A DNA stretch of 7,175 bases from the NCBI GenBank assembly GCA_000437755.1, contig FR900144.1, positions 4,946 through 12,120 of the forward strand, given 5' to 3'. Positions 1 through 4,773 of the stretch are shown here, piece after piece. This stretch comes from Roseburia sp. CAG:303. Lineage in GTDB: Bacteria > Bacillota > Clostridia > Lachnospirales > Lachnospiraceae. Numbering within the stretch: the stretch's first letter is position 1; each line of letters starts with the position of its first letter. The notes beneath the pieces are model-generated. The model was not told the DNA's origin. It did no database searches and saw only the letters and a program-made list of their open reading frames with translations. A program made the position numbers and the translations under genes.

Positions 1-155
1 TGGGAAATATTCCGGTACACAGAAAAGAAGGAGAAATTGTCATCTATTCCGTGGGCGGTATGCCGGTGGAAGATGTTGCAAGGGGAACGATTGTTTACAG
101 AAATGCACTGGAAAGATGTTCCTCCGGTCTATTTGTGTTAAAAAAGAAAATATCA

Positions 156-184
156 TTGAGAGTAGAATCAAATTATGCTATACT
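156..184 (+). promoter_or_regulatory. Sigma-A type promoter with extended -10
   Basis: The -35 box is TTGAGA (156-161, 5 of 6 to TTGACA). A 17-bp spacer follows, then the -10 box TATACT (179-184, 5 of 6 to TATAAT). It is preceded by TG plus one base (176-178), which makes an extended -10. Transcription should begin near 190-192. It is the only well-formed promoter I found upstream of the Fic and Wadjet genes, and I see no terminator between it and jetC. The call is from sequence only. Confidence 0.65.
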
Positions 185-190
185 TAGCAT
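175..190. promoter_or_regulatory. Possible operator dyad over the -10 box
   Basis: ATGCT (175-179) and AGCAT (186-190) form a perfect 5-bp inverted repeat separated by 6 bp. It covers the -10 element and ends at the expected transcription start. A tandem TTGCATTTGCAT (198-209) follows immediately. A repressor could bind here, but no DNA-binding regulator is encoded in the window. The dyad is short enough to be chance in AT-rich DNA. The following T run (194-199) could also make it a weak terminator-like hairpin. Confidence 0.3.
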
Positions 191-255
191 GGATTTTTTG
201 CATTTGCATATAATAAGAAGAAAATGCTGATTCACTTAGAACCAGTTCTGATATA

Positions 256-504
256 TTGAGTATACAGGAAAAAGGTGATGATTTGGTTGAACAAGTCCTG
301 ATAGAACAAAACGAAGATTATACCTGTATCAAAGGCAGTCTTGTTTCGGAACAATGTAAACAGGAAGATAAAATATATTTAAAAACGGAGGATGGAATCT
401 ATGAACTAACACCACAGAAAATCGATGGCAATGAGTACGGTTTTTGTGGATATTTTGCACAGGAAATAGATTGGTCGAAGGCATATATTGAAGTTTTCAG
501 GTGA
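256..504 (+). CDS. Hypothetical 82-residue protein, possibly a 5'-truncated remnant
   Basis: This is an open frame of 82 codons ending in TGA at 502-504. The product is acidic, with no signal peptide or membrane segment. It has alternating hydrophobic and polar stretches such as DKIYLKTEDGIYELTP and ends in DWSKAYIEVFR, which looks like a small beta-rich domain rather than random translation. I do not recognise the family. The only possible start is TTG at 256. No Shine-Dalgarno precedes it and there is no ATG anywhere in the frame. The frame stays open upstream to the double stop at 211-216. It may be the tail of a larger gene whose 5' part was lost at the nearby junction. It could also be a real small gene starting at TTG. 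It lies 42 bp before the Fic gene and downstream of the promoter at 156-184, so it is probably transcribed. Confidence 0.4.
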   Translation: MSIQEKGDDLVEQVLIEQNEDYTCIKGSLVSEQCKQEDKIYLKTEDGIYELTPQKIDGNEYGFCGYFAQEIDWSKAYIEVFR

Positions 505-546
505 TAGCAAAACTCCTGAGTTCATTATTTCCGGAAAGGGGAAGGC

Positions 547-1152
547 ATGACGTTACAAAATAAACTGGGAATCACGGATTCTGTGGAACTGGCAAGAATC
601 GAAGAAAAAATAAGCAAGAAAAAAGCAGTGGAATTATTTGAAAGTGATGAATTAAAAAAGTATCGGGCGGGAACTTTTGAGATGCTGGCATTTATTCACA
701 GGTATTTATTTTCCGAAATCTATGATTTTGCAGGAAAAATGAGAGAGGTCAATCTTGCAAAAGGCAATTTCCGTTTTGCACCGGTCATGTATCTGAAGGC
801 AGCAGTTGAAAATGTGGAAAAAATGCCGCAGTCCACGTTTGATGAAATCATTGAAAAATATGTGGAAATGAACATTGCACATCCTTTCCGGGAAGGAAAC
901 GGAAGAAGTACAAGAATCTGGCTGGATTTGATTCTGAAAAAAGAATTGAACCGGGTAATTGACTGGAGTTTTGTGGATAAAGATGACTATCTGCTGGCAA
1001 TGGAGAGAAGTCCGATAAGGGATATTGAAATAAAACATGTTTTAAGACAGGCCTTAACAGATAAAACGGATGACAGGGAGATATATATAAAAGGGATTGA
1101 CCACAGCTATTATTATGAAGGATATATCGTCTATAAGGCAGAGGAATTGTAA
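547..1152 (+). CDS. fic: Class III Fic protein (self-inhibited AMP-transferase toxin)
   Basis: This 201-residue Fic-domain enzyme should transfer AMP from ATP to a hydroxyl side chain of a target protein in the cytoplasm. The catalytic motif HPFREGNGRSTR is complete: His112, the acidic Glu116 that holds Mg, Asn118, and Arg120 and Arg123 for phosphate binding. The target-docking flap lies at about residues 72-84 (KGNFRFAPVMYLK). The C-terminus carries SYYYEG (Ser187, Glu191, Gly192), which fits the [S/T]xxxE[G/N] inhibitory helix. That helix within the Fic chain after the active site defines class III. The whole sequence closely follows Neisseria meningitidis NmFic as I remember it, including NIAHPF, STRIWLDL, AMERSP and the tail. 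NmFic modifies GyrB and is controlled by oligomer state and automodification, so no separate antitoxin is needed. The start is set by AAGGGGAAGG (536-545) just before ATG 547. It is followed after 18 bp by the 63-residue gene. Confidence 0.93.
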   Translation: MTLQNKLGITDSVELARIEEKISKKKAVELFESDELKKYRAGTFEMLAFIHRYLFSEIYDFAGKMREVNLAKGNFRFAPVMYLKAAVENVEKMPQSTFDEIIEKYVEMNIAHPFREGNGRSTRIWLDLILKKELNRVIDWSFVDKDDYLLAMERSPIRDIEIKHVLRQALTDKTDDREIYIKGIDHSYYYEGYIVYKAEEL

Positions 1153-1170
1153 AAGAAAAGAGGAAATAAA

Positions 1171-1362
1171 ATGAGTACATTAATTAAGGATACAACAAAG
1201 GAAGAAAGAATTGCACTGATTAAATCGTGGATACCGGATGATGACGGACTGAACGACTGCGAGATCGATTTGTGGGATATGTATGCGGATTACATCAACG
1301 GCATCCGTGAGATTTCAGAGATTAATATGGATTTCACACCGGAGTATATCACAAAGTTTTAA
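1171..1362 (+). CDS. Small acidic conserved hypothetical protein (63 aa)
   Basis: This 63-residue protein starts at ATG 1171 after a good GAGGA site (about 1160-1165), 18 bp downstream of fic. It has two recognisable blocks: IKDTTKEERIALIKSW near the N-terminus, and LWDMYADYINGIREISEIN (about residues 34-52), rich in Asp, Glu and aromatics and probably helical. There is no signal peptide, membrane segment or Cys cluster. I recall similar 60-70 residue proteins, with the DTT(K/R)EER opening and an MYxDYIxGxxEIxEIN block, as common orphans in Firmicutes. Some carry the unsupported automatic label 'purine biosynthesis protein PurH', and nothing here suggests purine synthesis. Its position between a Fic toxin and Wadjet suggests an accessory or regulatory role, for example modulating Fic, but that is speculation. 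The gap to jetD is 42 bp with no terminator. Confidence 0.75.
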   Translation: MSTLIKDTTKEERIALIKSWIPDDDGLNDCEIDLWDMYADYINGIREISEINMDFTPEYITKF

Positions 1363-1404
1363 AGTGTCTGGGAAATCTGGCAAAAGAAAATGAGGAGTAT
1401 TGAT

Positions 1405-2391
1405 ATGAAAAAGACTAAGATTGGTTTAAAAGATATTGCGGATGCACATCCGGAGATGGATTATTTACAGTTATATGAATATATTATGCAGATGGTGGAT
1501 AATGGGGAATTTCTCCCGGTAAAACGGGCAAAGACAAATGGAAGAAAACCTGCATTGCCGCTTAGTTTCTGGAAAATCCGTGAAGAACAGGATGATTATG
1601 CTGAGGTTTATGAAGAATTGGATTATAGATTGAATCCGCAGCTACATACAGAATATTACAGAAAGAATCCGCAGGCTTATTTAAAGGACAGGGATAAAAT
1701 TCTGTTGCTGAGTAATTATCTGGACTGTCATTCGGAACTGTTAAAGATTCCGGAAACGATGAATGAGCGGAGTTTTGAAATTTTTCACCGGGAGAAATTT
1801 TTTCAGGAAGAAGGGGGATTAAACTTTTGTAAAAGACTTGGAATCAGTCGGGAAATGCTGGGATTTTATGAAACTTCCGAACCGCTTTCTTACTATTCCC
1901 GTTCAAAGAAAACTCCACAAAATATTCTGATCATTGAAAATAAAGATACCTTTTATGATATCCGCAGATATATCAGCCAGACCGGAAGCATATTAGGCAA
2001 AGAGTTTGATACTGTAATTTATGGTGCCGGAAAAGGAATCTGGAGTACATTTGCCGATTATGTAAATCAGGCGGAGGAGTACTTTGGTGCAGATAACAGA
2101 CTATATTATTTTGGTGATCTGGATTATGAGGGTATTTTGATTTATGAACACCTTGTGAAAGGAAACCAGATACAGATTGCGTTATTTAAAAGAGCATATG
2201 AGAAAATGATAGAAAAGGCACAGAGTTCAGGAATTGAAAATCTGCCGGATACAAAGCAGGGACAGAATACCGGTATAGAAAATATATTTATGGACAGTTT
2301 TTGTGAAAAAACACAGAGTGAGATATGGAACATCCTGAAATCCGGTAAATATATTCCGCAGGAAATATTAAATGAACACGATTGGGGATAA
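1405..2391 (+). CDS. jetD: Wadjet nuclease subunit JetD (Toprim/DUF2220 type)
   Basis: JetD is the nuclease subunit of Wadjet; in characterised systems it cuts circular DNA after JetABC loop extrusion. I place the start at ATG 1405 (328 aa) because GAGGAG (1392-1397) sits 7 bp upstream. An in-frame ATG at 1390 would add five residues but has only a weak site. In the 328-aa numbering, the N-terminal part (1-110) is helical and probably winged-helix, in keeping with partner and DNA binding. The C-terminal Toprim-like half shows NILIIENKDTF with Glu168 as the conserved acid. Then come YGAGKG (about 196-201) and YYFGDLDYEG with Asp228 and Asp230 as the DxD metal-binding pair. These fit the DUF2220 Toprim core related to topoisomerase VI subunit A. 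All key acids are present, so it looks active. It is first in the operon and ends 3 bp before jetA, unlike type I Wadjet where jetD is last. Confidence 0.88.
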   Translation: MKKTKIGLKDIADAHPEMDYLQLYEYIMQMVDNGEFLPVKRAKTNGRKPALPLSFWKIREEQDDYAEVYEELDYRLNPQLHTEYYRKNPQAYLKDRDKILLLSNYLDCHSELLKIPETMNERSFEIFHREKFFQEEGGLNFCKRLGISREMLGFYETSEPLSYYSRSKKTPQNILIIENKDTFYDIRRYISQTGSILGKEFDTVIYGAGKGIWSTFADYVNQAEEYFGADNRLYYFGDLDYEGILIYEHLVKGNQIQIALFKRAYEKMIEKAQSSGIENLPDTKQGQNTGIENIFMDSFCEKTQSEIWNILKSGKYIPQEILNEHDWG

Positions 2392-2394
2392 TGT

Positions 2395-4005
2395 ATGGTT
2401 AAGATAGATTTTTTAAATGATTTTGATAAAAGAATGAAGTTTATAGCAAGGTTTTCTGTATTATGCAGTAATAGTTTTGATAAGAAAAAGTGGAAAGATT
2501 ATGGTGTTGAAAACAGAGATGTACAGATGAATTATCTGTTTACACTGCTGCTCTGCATTATGGAATACTCTCTGAAAGAAGAGGATTGTACCATGGATGA
2601 CATGGCGGCATTTCTTTCGGATATCAGTTTTGAGTATTATCATCAGAATTTCAGTTATGAGAAAAGTATGGATTTTGCAAGGTTTATCGTAGAGGAAATA
2701 TTGGGTAATTCCGGCATGACCATGTATTTTCAGGCATTTGACTATGAGAGCAAGACATATAAAAAGATAAATATCCGGTATATTGATAATAAAGTGGTAT
2801 ATCAGGATGGCGGAGTGAAAAGAACATCCTATTATCTGACGGAAGAAGGATATAATATGATACTGGCAACGATGGAAATGGAAAATAACCTGAGGTTATC
2901 CATACATGAGATGTTGTTTAAGCTGCATCTGGAAAAGGCAGATTATCATAAAGCAGTAGATGATATACGAAATATATTCAGTCAGCTGAAAAAACAGAGC
3001 CAGAAGATTATGGAAGCTATGCATTTGATAAAAAGAAATGCATTGTCATACACAGTAGAAGAGTATCGTCAGCTTGTGGAAGATAATATCAGTACGATTG
3101 CAGATACGCGTGAAAAATTCCGGATGCATAGGGAATTTATTGAAGAAAAAATAGAAGAATTTGAGGAAAAAGAAATAAGTGCGGATAACTTCAGTGAAAA
3201 GGAAAAAGAAAATCTGGAGAATTTGAGAAAGATAGGTGGTTATCTTTCAAAGACACTGGACGAGCATCAGAAAATACTTGGACAGCATTTTGATTTGAAA
3301 AAATTGTATGATTATGAACTGGAAAATTATTCGAATATGACGCTGGTTCAAAGATTTCCTTTTCGGAAAGATGTGTATGATGAAGTTTTAAAAGATGTGA
3401 ATCTGTTAAAAAATATGGATCGGATTTTTAATCCGCTACTGAATGTAAAATCAGATAAAATTTTTAATCCGGAAAAAATGTTTGAATATCAGAAAAGAAT
3501 ACGGAGGGAAAAAGAAGGAGAAGAAGATTTTGAACTGGATTTTAACAGTGAGGAATATCAGAAGGAAAAGGAACAGAAAAGACAGGAACGTTTAAGAAAA
3601 TACGAAAGAAGTATAAGAATAGTTCTTGATAAATTACTGGAATATGGTGAATTGGACCTTGCAAAATTAAGCATGGAATGTGGAATGGAAGAGCAGCAGG
3701 ATTTGATTCCGTCGGTTGAAATATTCCGGGAGATTATGATAGAATTTTTGACAGCAGGAACGGTAAGCGTGGAAGATTTAAGAAAAGAGCAGGCAGGATA
3801 TCTCATGGAAGCATCGGACAGTTTTGTACTGAATGAAATGCTGCTTACCATATTAGAGGATAAGAAGTATGGAACAATAGGAATGATACAGGTATACCCG
3901 GCTAAGGAAGAAAAAGCGGTGTACTTTAAAAATCTAAAAGATGAAGCCGGTAATTTCAGAAATCTGAAATGTTCAAATATAAAATTTATATACGAAAAGA
4001 GGTAG
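2395..4005 (+). CDS. jetA: Wadjet kleisin-like subunit JetA (DUF5716 family, type II)
   Basis: This 536-residue protein should be the kleisin that bridges the two JetC ATPase heads and holds JetB. Residues 1-165 are mixed helix and strand and end in a winged-helix-like TSYYLTEEGYNMIL (144-157). Residues 160-310 are almost all helix with heptad-like charged segments (for example FIEEKIEEFEEKEI, 248-261), consistent with the helical bundle that packs on the SMC neck. A double FNP element (IFNPLLNVKSDKIFNP, 344-359) is followed by a highly charged linker (365-405). A C-terminal domain from about 406 onward is probably the second winged helix. The match to the JetA/DUF5716 group of type II Wadjet is from memory of length and context, strongly backed by neighbouring jetD, jetB and jetC. 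GGGGAT (2384-2389) overlaps the jetD end and serves as ribosome site. The gap to jetB is 3 bp. Confidence 0.82.
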   Translation: MVKIDFLNDFDKRMKFIARFSVLCSNSFDKKKWKDYGVENRDVQMNYLFTLLLCIMEYSLKEEDCTMDDMAAFLSDISFEYYHQNFSYEKSMDFARFIVEEILGNSGMTMYFQAFDYESKTYKKINIRYIDNKVVYQDGGVKRTSYYLTEEGYNMILATMEMENNLRLSIHEMLFKLHLEKADYHKAVDDIRNIFSQLKKQSQKIMEAMHLIKRNALSYTVEEYRQLVEDNISTIADTREKFRMHREFIEEKIEEFEEKEISADNFSEKEKENLENLRKIGGYLSKTLDEHQKILGQHFDLKKLYDYELENYSNMTLVQRFPFRKDVYDEVLKDVNLLKNMDRIFNPLLNVKSDKIFNPEKMFEYQKRIRREKEGEEDFELDFNSEEYQKEKEQKRQERLRKYERSIRIVLDKLLEYGELDLAKLSMECGMEEQQDLIPSVEIFREIMIEFLTAGTVSVEDLRKEQAGYLMEASDSFVLNEMLLTILEDKKYGTIGMIQVYPAKEEKAVYFKNLKDEAGNFRNLKCSNIKFIYEKR

Positions 4006-4008
4006 TAT

Positions 4009-4773
4009 ATGGCATACGAAATAGAAAATATTACATACAGCCAGAAAATTTTTTATTATCTGCTGTGCCATGGAGCATTGAATGATACAGATATGGGTGT
4101 AGATGATCTGTACCGGGCATATGTGGAACGGGAAGAGGTTATGAATCTTGTTAAAAATCAGGCAGAAATTGCAGGATGCAGTGTAGAACGCTATGGAAGT
4201 AGTATTTATCTGATGCCTGATATGGAAAATAAATATCTGGGATATACAAAAGCAGATTTGAAAAAAGAAATCTGTAAGTCAGGTGCAACAGACCGGGATT
4301 ATTATCTTTCGCAGTTTGTTATTTTAACTCTGATTGCTGAATTCTTTGATGGACAGGGAAGTACTGCAAAATCCAGGGAATTTCTGAAACTTGGAGAACT
4401 TCAGAATATTGTGGCGGAGAAATTAAAAGCAGGATATGAGATGGAGCAGCAGCGGGAAGAGAATGGTGATCAGGAAAACATTCTGGATTATAAAAGCATG
4501 ACTGAAGCATATCAGGCATTAAAGAGTGTAGAGGAAGGAACAAGAGCAAAATATACAAAAGAGGGGTTTGTCAGTATTATCTGTGATTTTCTGGACAGGC
4601 AGGGACTGATTGTGTTTGTGCAGGAGGATGAGATGATAAAAACAACACCAAAACTGGACAATATTATGGAATATAAAATATTGAATAAAGATAATTATAC
4701 AGCAATTATGGAAGTGTTGAGGGCAGAAGATGAGCAGGATAGAGAAAATAAGAATTTTAAATCTGAATTATAA
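4009..4773 (+). CDS. jetB: Wadjet KITE-like subunit JetB (DUF6063 family)
   Basis: This 254-residue protein matches in size and position the JetB subunit, a KITE-type tandem winged-helix protein that binds the kleisin in SMC complexes of the Wadjet and MukBEF kind. The N-terminal half has helix-strand patterns with a beta-hairpin-like SSIYLMPDMENKYLGY. A helical core follows (YYLSQFVILTLIAEFF, about 99-114), then an acidic linker (about 145-160). The second half has a winged-helix-like pattern, EGFVSIICDFLDRQGLIVF, then basic and acidic strands. I assign DUF6063 from context and recall, since no catalytic motif exists to confirm it. GAGGT (about 4000-4004) precedes ATG 4009. The gene ends at TAA 4771-4773 and overlaps jetC by 44 bp in another frame, implying coupled translation of the two subunits. 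Confidence 0.8.
   Translation: MAYEIENITYSQKIFYYLLCHGALNDTDMGVDDLYRAYVEREEVMNLVKNQAEIAGCSVERYGSSIYLMPDMENKYLGYTKADLKKEICKSGATDRDYYLSQFVILTLIAEFFDGQGSTAKSREFLKLGELQNIVAEKLKAGYEMEQQREENGDQENILDYKSMTEAYQALKSVEEGTRAKYTKEGFVSIICDFLDRQGLIVFVQEDEMIKTTPKLDNIMEYKILNKDNYTAIMEVLRAEDEQDRENKNFKSEL
4719..4773 (+). promoter_or_regulatory. jetB/jetC translational overlap with internal ribosome site
   Basis: The ribosome binding site GAGGG (4719-4723) and the ATG (4730) of jetC lie inside the last 55 bases of jetB, so 44 bp are read in two frames. This favours coupled translation and balanced amounts of the KITE subunit and the motor. The shared stretch encodes the charged JetB tail and the first beta strand of JetC. 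Confidence 0.7.

Larger units (their letters stand above)
3..230 (+). pseudogene. C-terminal fragment of an ornithine cyclodeaminase/mu-crystallin-like protein, apparently disrupted at its 3' end
   Basis: The frame is open from the window edge (first full codon at position 3) to a TGA at 228-230. The first 38 or so residues include IVIYSVGGMPVEDVARG followed by TIVYRNALE. This resembles the end of ornithine cyclodeaminase/mu-crystallin family proteins, including those annotated in clostridia as tyramine oxidase subunit B. I recall the motif there as GGMPVEDVAWG followed by a glycine-rich tail. Here the tail is replaced after about position 115-120 by low-complexity, lysine-rich and hydrophobic sequence that looks like translated non-coding DNA, and the Trp in the motif is Arg. 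A promoter lies inside this 3' part (156-184). I infer a gene truncated by a recombination junction. The family assignment rests on about 40 residues from memory. The start and catalytic parts lie outside the window. Confidence 0.5.

Noticed and set aside
175..199. Hairpin ATGCT/AGCAT followed by six T, possible terminator of the upstream gene
   Set aside because: The stem is only 5 bp, AT-rich and coincides with a strong -10 box; the promoter reading explains it better.
224..259. ATG-started 11-codon frame after AAGAAG-like sequence, possible leader peptide
   Set aside because: It is very short, shows no attenuator hairpins and no codon bias toward one amino acid. Chance is likely.
511..522. 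Small dyad AACTC-CT-GAGTT before fic
   Set aside because: A 5-bp arm with a 2-bp centre cannot form a stable hairpin and has no T run. It could be an operator half-site but nothing supports this.
706..1180. Overlapping open frames on the minus strand opposite fic
   Set aside because: They mirror the well-supported Fic gene, are rich in Phe, Ser and Cys as antisense translations of Lys/Glu-rich AT-rich genes usually are, and have no ribosome site or family pattern.
1390..1404. Upstream ATG as start of jetD
   Set aside because: It has only a weak ribosome site, and the GAGGAG just after it is ideally spaced for ATG 1405.
3420..3475. Repeated TTTTTAATCCG in jetA
   Set aside because: It encodes the paired IFNP motif within a coding region, so it is a protein-level repeat and not a mobile or regulatory DNA repeat.
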